From Undibacterium hunanense (GTDB lineage: Bacteria; Pseudomonadota; Gammaproteobacteria; Burkholderiales; Burkholderiaceae_D), in contig NZ_JACOGF010000007.1 of assembly GCF_014284335.1 (NCBI RefSeq), positions 263,990-327,989 of the forward strand: 64,000 bases of DNA. The letters run 5' to 3'. The notes under the pieces are model-generated. The model worked only from the letters and a program-made list of their open reading frames with translations, was not told the origin of the DNA and ran no database searches. Made by a program: the position numbers and the translations under genes. How positions within the stretch are numbered: the stretch's first letter is position 1; every line of letters begins with the position of its first letter. This document shows, piece by piece, positions 54,862 through 63,531 of the stretch.

Positions 54862-55373
54862 AATGCATCCTGAGTCCGGTCATAGCCAGCAACACCTTCA
54901 TGCGCGAGCAACCAGCGTTTCACACCCAGATGGAAACCTGTTTCATCATCATTATGGGCAAAACCGCCTATGCCACCGGCAGCCGTCACACGGTGACAGG
55001 GAATGACCAGGGGATACCAGTTAGCACCACAAGCCTGCCCCACTGCACGTGGCGCAGAACGCAAATGCTTGGCAATCTGCCCATAGGTTAATACCTGACC
55101 ACGCGGTATGGATGAAATTGCCTGCCACACTCTGCCCTGAAAAGCAGTGCCCGCCTCTTTCAAAGGCAAGGTGAATTGATAATCCGGGTTATTCAGATAG
55201 GCATCAACCTGTTTCGCAGCCTGTTCAGCCAGTTTGTCGACCGGCGCTTTTTCTTTAAAGCGGGCCGGCAGGTAGACCAGTTCAGAAATGTAAGGGCCTT
55301 CACTGCGAATACCTACAGCACCGAACGGCGCCTCCACAATGGCTGAAAAAATACCCGATTCTTTATCCAGCAT
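54852..55373 (-). CDS. ogt: methylated-DNA--protein-cysteine methyltransferase
   Basis: This is a 173-residue suicide DNA-repair protein that takes the methyl group from O6-methylguanine onto its own Cys. The active site is PCHRV (C126) and the DNA-binding RAVGQACGAN block precedes it. ATG 55373 is chosen because AAAGGAAA lies at proper spacing. The frame's TTG at 55391 falls in the terminator. It overlaps xerD by 10 nt and is first in a two-gene operon. A terminator-like hairpin lies only about 20 nt before its start. Confidence 0.92.
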   Translation of the reverse strand: MLDKESGIFSAIVEAPFGAVGIRSEGPYISELVYLPARFKEKAPVDKLAEQAAKQVDAYLNNPDYQFTLPLKEAGTAFQGRVWQAISSIPRGQVLTYGQIAKHLRSAPRAVGQACGANWYPLVIPCHRVTAAGGIGGFAHNDDETGFHLGVKRWLLAHEGVAGYDRTQDALWK

Positions 55374-55393
55374 GATTTTCCTTTCAGACAAAA

Positions 55394-55424
55394 GAAAAAA
55401 AGGCGCATCATCTGATGCGCCTTT
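55394..55424 (-). terminator. hairpin with U-tract directly before ogt
   Basis: An 11-bp stem (AAAGGCGCATC with GATGCGCCTTT) and a 4-nt loop are followed on the minus strand by a run of T. It would end a transcript coming from the strong promoter at 55607-55635. Confidence 0.88.
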
Positions 55425-55600
55425 AAAACGTCTTTCGCGTTTTCGGCTGTTTAGCGTACATGATTTTTTTTAATTTATCACATCCGCTCAGCTTGTAGTA
55501 AAAACGCGCGTCTCCTCAGTGTGTACGGTATTGTTACCGTTATTTTGCACTACCGCCTTTTAAACTGGTACTTGCTTTTCGTCTTGCAGAAATCTGAACT
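55395..55600 (-). ncRNA. candidate ~205-nt small RNA or attenuated leader of ogt-xerD
   Basis: A strong sigma-70 promoter predicts a start near 55600 and an intrinsic terminator ends the RNA near 55395. No long frame lies within it. A 12-codon frame (MYAKQPKTRKTF, 55423-55461) has its stop codon in the terminator stem, but no clear ribosome-binding site. I do not recognise an Rfam family by eye. It may be a free small RNA, or a leader whose read-through controls ogt and xerD. Confidence 0.5.
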
Positions 55601-55606
55601 GACGAG

Positions 55607-55635
55607 AATATAGCATGCTCAGAATTGGCTTTCAA
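55607..55635 (-). promoter_or_regulatory. strong sigma-70-type promoter
   Basis: On the minus strand TTGAAA (55635-55630) and TATATT (55612-55607) are separated by exactly 17 bp. This is the best sigma-70 match I noticed in the window, and there is no gene directly downstream other than the RNA candidate and ogt. Confidence 0.7.
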
Positions 55636-55718
55636 AATAAAAATGGTACAAATTGGTGCGTTGTTGCAGATTTGTGAAATATGATCATAAACCCTAAAAA
55701 TGTGTTAGGCAATGCCAA

Positions 55719-55741
55719 TTTTTATTTTGCCAAAATAAAAA
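55719..55741. repeat. perfect A/T-rich inverted repeat
   Basis: TTTTTATTTTG and CAAAATAAAAA flank a single C. It abuts the hairpin at 55743-55771 and may be part of a double terminator or an operator. Confidence 0.5.
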
Positions 55742-55742
55742 A

Positions 55743-55771
55743 TGCCGTATTTCCTAGCGGAAAACACGGCA
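55743..55771 (-). terminator. terminator-like hairpin
   Basis: TGCCGT pairs with ACGGCA, with inner TTTCC/GGAAA pairing, and the minus strand continues into TTTTTTATTTT. No gene ends just upstream, so it hints at another short transcript from 55780-56040. Confidence 0.55.
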
Positions 55772-56055
55772 ATTTCTTTTTAACTTTGGTGACTCTGGCC
55801 TTTTTATCTACTTGTATATCAGATTTGATAATGACATCGTGATGACCAGTGCCTAAGTAATCAGCAACAGCAAGCTAACCTTCCATTATCAGGTATGACA
55901 AAACTGTGGCAGTCAGCTCCAGTCGCCCCATTTTGGTGATTTTTGAAGTGAGCCGATAATTCGAGCTTGCAGAAATTGTCTTAGATACTGGGATGCTGGT
56001 ATCGATGCATCAGGTGTGGGCTTGCGTACCAGAGCAAATGGCTCGCCCAAAGCAA

Positions 56056-56089
56056 ACATCGCCAGAAGCACTACATGCTCTGGCGATGT
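56056..56089 (-). terminator. intrinsic terminator of dctP
   Basis: A perfect 11-bp stem (ACATCGCCAGA with TCTGGCGATGT) extended by inner AGCA/TGCT pairs lies 26 bp after the dctP stop. The minus strand continues TTTGCTTT. Confidence 0.75.
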
Positions 56090-56114
56090 GTGTGATGCGT
56101 GCGTGCAGGTCGTA

Positions 56115-57119
56115 TTACTTGTAACCGAGCTTCGCGGCTTCTTTATTGACATTGCTGATCAAATCCTTGCCGATACGGCTTTCCATCTCTTTTTGCACCG
56201 GCAACAGTGCTTTGCGCCATTCAGCTTTTTCTTGAGGCGTCAGCGCATACACCGTCGTCTTGCCAGATTTCTTGACGGCTTCCAGTGCATTGTCATTCTC
56301 TTGCTGCGCAATCGCATTCGCATATTTGGTGGCAGATTTCATCGCTTCATCAAGCTGACCACGGATATCGGCTGGCAAGCCATCCCAGAACTTTTTGTTG
56401 ACGATGACAGCATAGCCAAGGTAACCATGGTTAGTAATGGTCACATGCTTTTGTACTTCATGCATTTTCTGTGTGTACAGATTGGATGGTGGATTCTCGG
56501 TGCCGTCAACCACTCCTGTCTGCAAGGCCTGGTAGACCTCAGAGAAAGCCAATACTTGCGGGTTGGCGCCCAGTGCACGCATTTGCGCATCCAATACCTT
56601 GGATGACTGTATGCGCATTTTTTGCCCCTTCATATCAGCAGGCATATGCAAAGGCTTGTTGGCCGACATGACCTTGAATCCATTGTCCCAGAAACCCAGG
56701 CCGGTAATACCTTTGGGTTCCAGCTTCTTCATCAGGTCCTTGCCGATTTGGCCTTCGGTCACGGCGTACAGCACGTCTTTTGCAGGGAAAATATAAGGCA
56801 AATCGAAAACTTCAAATTCTTTCACGCCCAAAGGGCCGAATTTGGCCAGCGACGGTGCCAGCATCTGCACTGCGCCCAATTGCAGGGCTTCCAGCTCTTC
56901 CTTATCTTTATACAGGGTGCTGTTGGCGTAGACCTCAACCTTGACGCGTCCCTTGGTGGCTTTTTCTGCCAGTTCCTTGAAACGCTCAGCGGCTTTACCC
57001 TTGGGCGTATCACTGGAAACCACATGACTGAATTTAATGACGATAGGGGCCTGCGCAAATGCGGCACCACTCACAAGGGAAGCGGTCAACAGGGAAAACA
57101 GCACTGATTTCAGTTTCAT
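56115..57119 (-). CDS. dctP: TRAP transporter solute-binding protein DctP
   Basis: This is a 334-residue periplasmic binding protein with a signal peptide (ending GAAFAQ) and the DctP fold: IKFSHVVSSDTPKGKAAERFKEL near the N terminus, the substrate-anchor Arg region MRIQSSKVLDAQMRALGANP and ALQTGVVDGTENP. C4-dicarboxylates (malate, succinate, fumarate) are the usual ligands. GGAG precedes the ATG. It is divergent from dctQM, not in one operon with them, which is less usual. It has its own terminator. Confidence 0.93.
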   Translation of the reverse strand: MKLKSVLFSLLTASLVSGAAFAQAPIVIKFSHVVSSDTPKGKAAERFKELAEKATKGRVKVEVYANSTLYKDKEELEALQLGAVQMLAPSLAKFGPLGVKEFEVFDLPYIFPAKDVLYAVTEGQIGKDLMKKLEPKGITGLGFWDNGFKVMSANKPLHMPADMKGQKMRIQSSKVLDAQMRALGANPQVLAFSEVYQALQTGVVDGTENPPSNLYTQKMHEVQKHVTITNHGYLGYAVIVNKKFWDGLPADIRGQLDEAMKSATKYANAIAQQENDNALEAVKKSGKTTVYALTPQEKAEWRKALLPVQKEMESRIGKDLISNVNKEAAKLGYK

Positions 57120-57324
57120 ATTTGTCTCCAGACATTTTTATGGATTGTTGCACGGATTATTTCAATGTCGGCATTATCCGGCAACTGTGGAAAACCACAA
57201 GTGTGCAGAAATGAATGAAAAACTCACCCCCCACACACATCAATGCACACATTGCATACATGGATAAGCCCACTGCATAATCCATGAGATGTTAACATGC
57301 CGGGCGCAAGCAACATGTGATGCA

Positions 57325-57354
57325 GGACAAGCTAGGATAAGCTAGGGCAAGCTG
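57325..57354. repeat. three 10-bp direct repeats
   Basis: Three units (GGACAAGCTA, GGATAAGCTA, GGGCAAGCTG) are phased at one helical turn, as expected for cooperative regulator binding. Confidence 0.6.
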
Positions 57355-57364
57355 GATCACAAAC

Positions 57365-57387
57365 CTGTTTGCCCGTGAAACAAACAG
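57365..57387. promoter_or_regulatory. candidate operator dyad in the TRAP control region
   Basis: A perfect CTGTTTG-N9-CAAACAG dyad starts 11 bp after the direct repeats and about 245 bp upstream of dctP. Confidence 0.4.
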
Positions 57388-57543
57388 CATGTGGGGCAGG
57401 CAATTGCAGATGTGCGTACTATTCATGCGAAAAGTGTCGTTTATTCCAGAAAGATGTGGATAACCACAGTTGCCGCCTGTTACGTGCTTACCGGAAAATA
57501 TAAAACATAATAAAAATGATTTTCTTGCAACATGGGAGACCGT

Positions 57544-57681
57544 ATGAAACAACCGCCCGCAACGGCCAGGCACACTGCCAACAATCTGCCGACTGTCCGG
57601 CCAATCAGGCTGACCAGTACCGGTGACATCGAAATACCACATCCAAGTACAGCTGGCGCTTGTCGAAACAGCCTGATCTGA
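57544..57681 (+). CDS. possible 45-residue small protein
   Basis: An ATG frame (MKQPPATARHTANNLPTVRP…) has GGGAG 5 nt upstream, in the region before dctQ. The peptide is Pro/Thr-rich, with no membrane segment or known motif. It could be a leader frame of dctQM or chance. Low certainty. Confidence 0.25.
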   Translation: MKQPPATARHTANNLPTVRPIRLTSTGDIEIPHPSTAGACRNSLI

Positions 57682-57798
57682 ACGAAGATACACGTATCAA
57701 TCTGCCTTGCAAATCTGCCGTATTGCATGGCTTGCTTGTCGACACTTGGCCATTATTCTCACAATAGCGCCAATTTATTATTCAACTGGGACCCTGTC

Positions 57799-58437
57799 AT
57801 GAAATTCCTCGATCATCTGGAAGAGTGGATTATCGCCATCCTTATGGGCGGTGCAACGCTCGTCATTTTTATATCGGTACTACACCGTTACGGTACCGGT
57901 TTCAGCATCCCGTATGTTCAGGACTGGCTGCTGTCGCTGCGGTTCAGCTGGGCACAGGAACTGTGCATCATCATGTTTGTGTGGATGGCCAAATTTGGTG
58001 CTGCCTATGGCGTACGCGCCGGGGTCCACGTCGGCGTGGATGTGCTGGTCACCCGGCTGCCGGCCGAATGGCGCAACGCGACTGTGTATACAGCACTGTC
58101 ATGTGGCGCGATTTTTACCGCCATCATCGGCACCTTGGGTTTGACTTTCGTGTGGGAAAACGGCATGCACTACGCCCTTTATAACCTGTTTGGCATGGCC
58201 AGTGCTGACATGTCCGAAGGCCCTACCACACCGGATCTTGAATGGCCTACCTGGATAGTCTATTCCGCAGTCTGGATGGGTTCTTACCTGATGTGTTTCC
58301 GTTTCCTGCAAGTTGGTTTCATCTTTCACCGTACCGGCGAATTGCCTCAGCATGACCACGCCCACGTCGAAGGCCTGAGTGATGAAGAAAATGCCGTCGA
58401 ATTACCCGCCACCCCTGCCATGAAAGGAGGTGTGTAA
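57799..58437 (+). CDS. dctQ: TRAP transporter small permease DctQ
   Basis: This is a 212-residue inner-membrane protein with four hydrophobic segments and the DctQ pattern (LEEWIIAILMGGATLVIF…, then WAQELCIIMFVWMAKFGAAYGVRAGVHVGVDVLV). ATG 57799 is chosen over 57727 because the first helix starts there. Its TAA overlaps the dctM ATG by 1 nt, with AAAGGAGG inside its own 3' end. Confidence 0.93.
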   Translation: MKFLDHLEEWIIAILMGGATLVIFISVLHRYGTGFSIPYVQDWLLSLRFSWAQELCIIMFVWMAKFGAAYGVRAGVHVGVDVLVTRLPAEWRNATVYTALSCGAIFTAIIGTLGLTFVWENGMHYALYNLFGMASADMSEGPTTPDLEWPTWIVYSAVWMGSYLMCFRFLQVGFIFHRTGELPQHDHAHVEGLSDEENAVELPATPAMKGGV

Positions 58438-59825
58438 TGAGCGCCGCCATTGATACCCTCGGCATCAAACAGATGTCAAAACAGCGTGCCACCATAGTCC
58501 TGCTATGTATAGGTCTGGCACTTGGTGCCTTATGCATGGTAGGCAAGGTCGGCATCGTCTTTGCATTGCTGATCGCGCTGATGCTGACCGGCATTCCCGT
58601 CTCCATTGCGCTGGGCCTGACGGTGCTGATGTTCATGTACCTGCTGACCCAGGTGCCGATTGAAGCGGTTGCTCTGAAACTGTTCACCGGCATAGAGAAA
58701 TTCGAGATCATGGCGATCCCCTTCTTTATTCTGGCCGGGAATTTCCTGACCCATGGCGGTGTCGCCAAACGCATGATCAATTTTGCCACCAGCATGGTCG
58801 GTCACTGGCATGGTGGTCTGGCGCTGGCAGGCATTATTTCTTGCGCCATGTTTGCCCTGGTATGTGGCTCCAGCGTGGCAACGGTTGTCGCTATCGGCTC
58901 CATCATTCTGCCAGCCATGGTCAAGCAGGGTTATCCCAAACAGTTTGGTGCGGGTGTCATCATCACTGCAGGTTCGCTGGGGATATTGATGCTGCCATCG
59001 ATCCCCAAGGTCATTTACGCCATTTCAACCAATACCTCGATCGGTGCACTATTTGTTGCCGGCCTGTTCCCAGGTATGCTGTTGACAGCCATGCTGTGCG
59101 CCACCACCTGGTTCCTGGCCAGGAAAAATGGCTATCCACGCATGAAAAAAGCCACCTGGGGTGAGCGCTGGAAAGCCTTCCGCGAAAGTATCTGGGGCTT
59201 GCTGCTGGTCGTCATCATCATCGGTGGTATTTATAGCGGCATCTTCACCGCTACCGAAGCTGCGGCGATGAGCGCGGTGTACGCTTTCCTGATTTCTGTC
59301 TTCGTCTACAAAGACATGAAAATATCCAATACCCCCAAGGTACTGGTGAATTCGGCAGCACTGTCAGCCATGCTGCTGTACATCATCACGAACGCGGTAC
59401 TGTTCTCTTTCCTGATGGCGCATGAGAATATTCCACAGATGATGGCAGACTGGATATTAGGAAAAGAACTCGGTCAGGCAGGCTTCCTGTTCTTTACCAA
59501 TATTCTGTTGCTGCTGGCTGGTAATGTGATGGAACCCTCTTCCATCATCCTCGTGATGGCCCCGATTCTGCACCCTGCCGCTATTCGTCTGGGCATAGAT
59601 TCCGTGCATTTTGGTATTTTGATTGATGCCAATATGGAAGTCGGCCTGTGTCACCCACCAGTGGGCCTGAACCTGTATGTTGCCAGCGGCATCTCGAAAA
59701 TGAGCATTACCGAACTGACCGTCGCCGTCATGCCGTGGCTGTGCACGATGCTGGTATTCCTCGTCATCGTCACCTACTGGCCAGGTTTGTCGCTATGGCT
59801 GCCAAGGGCAATGGGCATGATGTAA
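58437..59825 (+). CDS. dctM: TRAP transporter large permease DctM
   Basis: This is a 462-residue integral membrane protein of about 12-13 helices, the transport channel of the TRAP system. Typical blocks are MLTGIPVSIALGL, FEIMAIPFFILAGNFLTHGGVAKR and CGSSVATVVAIGSIILPAM. The N-terminal ~30 residues are longer than in many DctM proteins. It is coupled to dctQ by a 1-nt overlap. The following HK/RR pair probably controls it. Confidence 0.95.
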   Translation: MSAAIDTLGIKQMSKQRATIVLLCIGLALGALCMVGKVGIVFALLIALMLTGIPVSIALGLTVLMFMYLLTQVPIEAVALKLFTGIEKFEIMAIPFFILAGNFLTHGGVAKRMINFATSMVGHWHGGLALAGIISCAMFALVCGSSVATVVAIGSIILPAMVKQGYPKQFGAGVIITAGSLGILMLPSIPKVIYAISTNTSIGALFVAGLFPGMLLTAMLCATTWFLARKNGYPRMKKATWGERWKAFRESIWGLLLVVIIIGGIYSGIFTATEAAAMSAVYAFLISVFVYKDMKISNTPKVLVNSAALSAMLLYIITNAVLFSFLMAHENIPQMMADWILGKELGQAGFLFFTNILLLLAGNVMEPSSIILVMAPILHPAAIRLGIDSVHFGILIDANMEVGLCHPPVGLNLYVASGISKMSITELTVAVMPWLCTMLVFLVIVTYWPGLSLWLPRAMGMM

Positions 59826-59855
59826 GGAAGGCATGCAACAAGCAAGGCTTTTGAG

Positions 59856-59891
59856 AATCTGGACCATTCCCACACCGGGATGGTCCAGATT
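59856..59891 (+). terminator. hairpin after dctM
   Basis: A perfect 12-bp stem (AATCTGGACCAT with ATGGTCCAGATT) and a 12-nt loop lie about 30 bp past the dctM stop. The T-tract is short. Confidence 0.65.
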
Positions 59892-59997
59892 TGCCATGTG
59901 GTTGCACGACAGGCTGCATGACAGGTTGTTACCACGGCTGCCACACGTCCATGCATTGGCCCTGTCCGTAATGCCGAGGGTGCAGTAAACTAGGCCC

Positions 59998-61989
59998 ATG
60001 AAAAGCTTCTACCGCACCCAATCCTGGCCAAATCAGAAATGGCGCTGGATTATTCCCATCCTGCTGCTATTGCTGTTTCTGTCCACGTTGATCTGGCTGC
60101 CGTGGCAAGCGCAGCGTATGGAAGCCAATGAAAGACAAGAACAGCTGATCGCCGATTCGCTGTGGGTAGAACAGGCCATACAGTTCCAGTTAAACCGCAA
60201 TGATGAAGTCTTGCGTCAGATCGGCGGTGAAATCATTTCGGCAAAGCTGCAAAAAGAAACCGTGCTGGACCGCTTTCGCGCCATCCTTAAAAACAACCGC
60301 GAAGTCCAGCGCATTGCCTGGTATGACGCCAACAACAAAGTTGTCGCCGATACCCGTGAAGGCACGCTGGCCAATGCCGAACGTTTGCCCGTGCCCAAAT
60401 TTGAATTCGGGACGCTGGATGTCAGTGAAGAAACCATCTGCCTTAAGCCGGTGCTGGAAATCAATGCAAAAAATGCCTACCTGCTGCATTGCCAGATACC
60501 CCTGATCAAGGATGAGCATCGCATAGGCAGCATGATGATCAGTTACCGCATGAACGGCATCCTGGAAGAGCTGGTGCCCTGGTGGTTTGCCCAGGATAAC
60601 CAGATCAGCATTACCGACATTGATGACCGCGTACTTTCAGAACGCGCCGCCGGTGGCAGTGGCAAGAGTGTCTATACCCACAGCCGTGCACTGGAACTGC
60701 CCAGCCTGACCCTGATCTTGCGCACCAATAGCATCAAGAGCGAACCCAAGCTGCTGTCCAATCTGCTGGTGCTGTCTGTCATCCTGCTGTCAGCAGGCCT
60801 GATCTGGAGCCTGATGGCGCTGTGGCGCGATATCAACCGGCGACTGGCGGCAGAAGGCGCATTGCGGCAGCAGGTCACCTTTCGCACTGCAATGGAAAAT
60901 TCCCTGGTCACCGGTTTGCGCGCACGCGATATGGAAGGCCGTCTGACCTATGTCAATCCGGCGTTTTGTCGCATGGTGGGTTTCCCGGCAGAACAAATCA
61001 TAGGGCGCGTGCCACCCATGCCGTACTGGGCACCGGAAGCCATAGAAGAATACCAGCAAAGATTCACCCAATTGCTGGCAGGTACGGTACCGTCAGAAGG
61101 TTTTGAAACCATCTACCAGCACGCCAGCGGCGAACGCATTCCGGTGCTGATCTACGAATCCGCCCTGATCAATGAAAATGGCAGGCAGACTGGCTGGATG
61201 AGCTCCATCCTCGACATTTCTGAACTGCGAAGGGCACAAGACCTGACACGCCAGCAGGAAGAAAAACTGCATACCAGCGCCAAACTCGCCACCATGGGCG
61301 AAATTGCCTCAATGCTGGCACATGAACTGAACCAGCCGCTGGCCGCCATCTCCAGCTATACCACCGGTGCCATCAACCTGCTGCAATCCGGCATCGTAGA
61401 CCGCCCCCTGTTTCAGAGTGCGCTGGAAAAAGTCAATGCCCAGGCGCAGCGGGCTGGTCACATCATCCGCAGCGTGCATGAATTCGTCAAAAAGCGCGAA
61501 GCCACCCGTGAGCCAGTACAAATCACCGATTTGATTCACACCGTCACACCACTGGTCGAACTGCAGGCACAAGCCAGCCATGTCGCCCTGCAATGGCAAA
61601 TCCTGTCCGGATTGCCGATGATACTGGCCGATGGCGTTTTACTGGAACAGGTATTATTGAACCTGACCAGAAATGCGATTGAATCCATGCAAAAAACACC
61701 ACCAGAAAATCGTATCCTGCGTATAGAAACCAGTTACGACGAAGCCATGCAGCAAGTTATCGTCGCAGTGATAGACCGTGGGCATGGCATTCCCTCTGAA
61801 GTGGCAGAACAACTGTTTTCACCCTTTTTCACGACCAAATCTTCGGGTATGGGCATGGGCCTGAATATCTGCCGCACAGCGGTGGAATTCCATGGCGGCA
61901 AGCTGTCACACAGGGATAACCCCGTGGGTGGTACTATTTTCCAGTTTGCATTACCGATCCATCAACAACAGCAGAGCGCAGACCAATGA
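59998..61989 (+). CDS. DctS-like sensor histidine kinase
   Basis: This is a 663-residue inner-membrane kinase. Two membrane helices (about residues 18-36 and 255-275) enclose a periplasmic sensor domain. A PAS domain follows (about 290-410). Then come the phospho-acceptor H442 (AHELNQPLAAI) and an HATPase domain with NLTRNAIES (N box), DRGHGI and GMGMGLNIC (G boxes). The domain order matches Rhodobacter DctS, the kinase for a TRAP C4-dicarboxylate system. The regulator gene follows 27 bp after its stop. Confidence 0.92.
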   Translation: MKSFYRTQSWPNQKWRWIIPILLLLLFLSTLIWLPWQAQRMEANERQEQLIADSLWVEQAIQFQLNRNDEVLRQIGGEIISAKLQKETVLDRFRAILKNNREVQRIAWYDANNKVVADTREGTLANAERLPVPKFEFGTLDVSEETICLKPVLEINAKNAYLLHCQIPLIKDEHRIGSMMISYRMNGILEELVPWWFAQDNQISITDIDDRVLSERAAGGSGKSVYTHSRALELPSLTLILRTNSIKSEPKLLSNLLVLSVILLSAGLIWSLMALWRDINRRLAAEGALRQQVTFRTAMENSLVTGLRARDMEGRLTYVNPAFCRMVGFPAEQIIGRVPPMPYWAPEAIEEYQQRFTQLLAGTVPSEGFETIYQHASGERIPVLIYESALINENGRQTGWMSSILDISELRRAQDLTRQQEEKLHTSAKLATMGEIASMLAHELNQPLAAISSYTTGAINLLQSGIVDRPLFQSALEKVNAQAQRAGHIIRSVHEFVKKREATREPVQITDLIHTVTPLVELQAQASHVALQWQILSGLPMILADGVLLEQVLLNLTRNAIESMQKTPPENRILRIETSYDEAMQQVIVAVIDRGHGIPSEVAEQLFSPFFTTKSSGMGMGLNICRTAVEFHGGKLSHRDNPVGGTIFQFALPIHQQQQSADQ

Positions 61990-62016
61990 AGCGCCGATTA
62001 CCGTTAGGGAGGCAGC

Positions 62017-62607
62017 ATGTTACACATTATTGATGACGAAGAAGTCATACGCGACGCTTTGTCTTGGCTGGCAAGGTCCAGGCAGATTGCTGCCCACAGT
62101 TATGAAAGTGCAGAAAAATTTCTGACTGCGCTCGACCGTCCGATGGCCTTCGACACCCAGGGTGACTGCATCTTGCTGGACGTTCGCATGCCTGGCCTGA
62201 GCGGCACCAGCCTGTTTGAAATGCTGGCGTCCCGGCAATTGATCAAACGCCTGCCGGTGATTTTTTTGACTGGCCATGGCGACGTACCAATGGCAGTCGA
62301 TACCCTCAAGCGCGGTGCCTTTGATTTCTTTGAAAAACCTTTCAACGACAACAAACTCATGGACCGCGTGCAGGAAGCACTGACACAATCGCGCCAGGCT
62401 GGCAGTGCTGCAGTCATCCATGAACGCCTGGCGACACTCTCCGGCCGTGAAAAAGAAGTGCTGGACCTGATACTGCAAGGAAAAATGAACAAGGTCATTG
62501 CCGATCAGCTAGGCATCAGCATGCGCACCGTTGAAGTGCATCGCGCCCATATTTTTGACAAGATGCAGGTGAAAACTGCTGTCGAACTGGCTGGCATACT
62601 TAAATAA
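62017..62607 (+). CDS. DctR-like FixJ-family response regulator
   Basis: This is a 196-residue regulator with a receiver domain (phospho-acceptor D55 in LLDVRMPG, acidic pair DDE at the N terminus, Thr in LTGHGD, Lys in EKPF). A LuxR/FixJ helix-turn-helix follows (TLSGREKEVLDLILQGKMNKVIADQLGIS in parts, about residues 135-190). GGGAGG precedes the ATG. It does not need sigma-54, unlike rhizobial DctD. It probably activates dctP and dctQM from the control region at 57120-57798. Confidence 0.92.
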   Translation: MLHIIDDEEVIRDALSWLARSRQIAAHSYESAEKFLTALDRPMAFDTQGDCILLDVRMPGLSGTSLFEMLASRQLIKRLPVIFLTGHGDVPMAVDTLKRGAFDFFEKPFNDNKLMDRVQEALTQSRQAGSAAVIHERLATLSGREKEVLDLILQGKMNKVIADQLGISMRTVEVHRAHIFDKMQVKTAVELAGILK

Positions 62608-62640
62608 AAACTGCTCTGACAGCATAGAAAATACCCCGGC

Positions 62641-63531
62641 ATGTCCATCTTCACCCTGCTCTTCCCGGATTTCACCCTGATACTGCTTGGTTTTTTACTG
62701 GCACGTCATGCACACTGGGGTGGGCATTTCTGGGCTGGTATAGAAAAAATCGTTTATTTCATCATGTTCCCGGCGCTGCTGTTTTACACCACAGCACGCA
62801 CCCAGTTTGATTTTCATTCCACTGGACACCTGCTGCAAGTCGCCGTCTTTACCACCGCCTGCGGCATGTTTCTGGGCTGGTGTGCAAAATTTCTGTTCAA
62901 GACCGCGCCACGCATTTTTGAATCCGGGGTGCAAACCGCCTTTCGCTTCAATTCTTATATTGCGCTGGCACTGGCATCACGCCTGGCCGGTGAACAGGGC
63001 ACGGCATTGATGGCCTTGCTGATCGGCTTCCTGGTACCTCTATGCAATATGGCCGCCGTGTATGCACTGGCACACAACAGCGGCAGGCTGCTGAAAGAAA
63101 TTGCCAGCAATCCCCTGGTAGTTGGCACTGCCAGCGGCGTCCTGTTCAGTGTCTTGCAAATCCAACTACCCGAAGGCATCGCTGCCACCCTGTCACGCCT
63201 GGGCAACGCCTCCATCGCCCTCGGCTTGCTGGCCGTGGGTGCCGGCATTCAGGTGTCTGGCCTGAAACAAGCCAAAGGCATCGCCAGTTATTTCCTGGCC
63301 ATCAAATTGCTGGCCCTGCCGTTCATCGCCCTGCTATTGGGCCGCTGGATGGAACTGCCTCTGTTGCAACTACAAATCGCCGTCGTCTTCTGCGCCCTTC
63401 CCACCGCCTCCAGTGCTTATGTACTGGCGGCACGCATGGGGGGCAACGGGCCGTTTGTGGCTTTCCTGATTTCAGCAAGCACCGTGTTGTCGGTGCTGAC
63501 TTTGCCGGTGTGGTTGAGTTTGGTGCGGTGA
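62641..63531 (+). CDS. AEC-family (auxin efflux carrier-like) transporter
   Basis: This is a 296-residue inner-membrane protein with about ten hydrophobic segments and the AEC pattern (FTLILLGFLLARH…, then a mid-protein FRFNSYIALALASRLAGEQG and C-terminal CALPTASSAYVLAARMGG). Characterised relatives export or import malonate, malate or auxin-like acids. It lies 33 bp after the DctR-like gene, so dicarboxylate transport is a reasonable guess. The ribosome-binding site is weak. Confidence 0.9.
   Translation: MSIFTLLFPDFTLILLGFLLARHAHWGGHFWAGIEKIVYFIMFPALLFYTTARTQFDFHSTGHLLQVAVFTTACGMFLGWCAKFLFKTAPRIFESGVQTAFRFNSYIALALASRLAGEQGTALMALLIGFLVPLCNMAAVYALAHNSGRLLKEIASNPLVVGTASGVLFSVLQIQLPEGIAATLSRLGNASIALGLLAVGAGIQVSGLKQAKGIASYFLAIKLLALPFIALLLGRWMELPLLQLQIAVVFCALPTASSAYVLAARMGGNGPFVAFLISASTVLSVLTLPVWLSLVR

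Larger units (their letters stand above)
55636..56114. other. gene-free stretch between the RNA candidate and dctP
   Basis: Besides the structures listed separately (55719-55771 and the dctP terminator) I see no credible gene. A minus frame at 55913-56152 overlaps the dctP end and looks fortuitous. The stretch is A/T-rich between 55620 and 55830. Confidence 0.45.
57120..57798. other. divergent control region of the TRAP locus
   Basis: These ~680 bp hold both TRAP promoters. Visible elements are a 10-bp triplicate repeat (57325-57354), a CTGTTTG/CAAACAG dyad (57365-57387) and one short frame (57544-57681). The adjacent DctR-like regulator probably binds here. Confidence 0.5.

Noticed and set aside
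55913..56152. 79-codon minus frame after dctP
   Set aside because: It overlaps the dctP 3' end and its terminator, with no ribosome-binding site.
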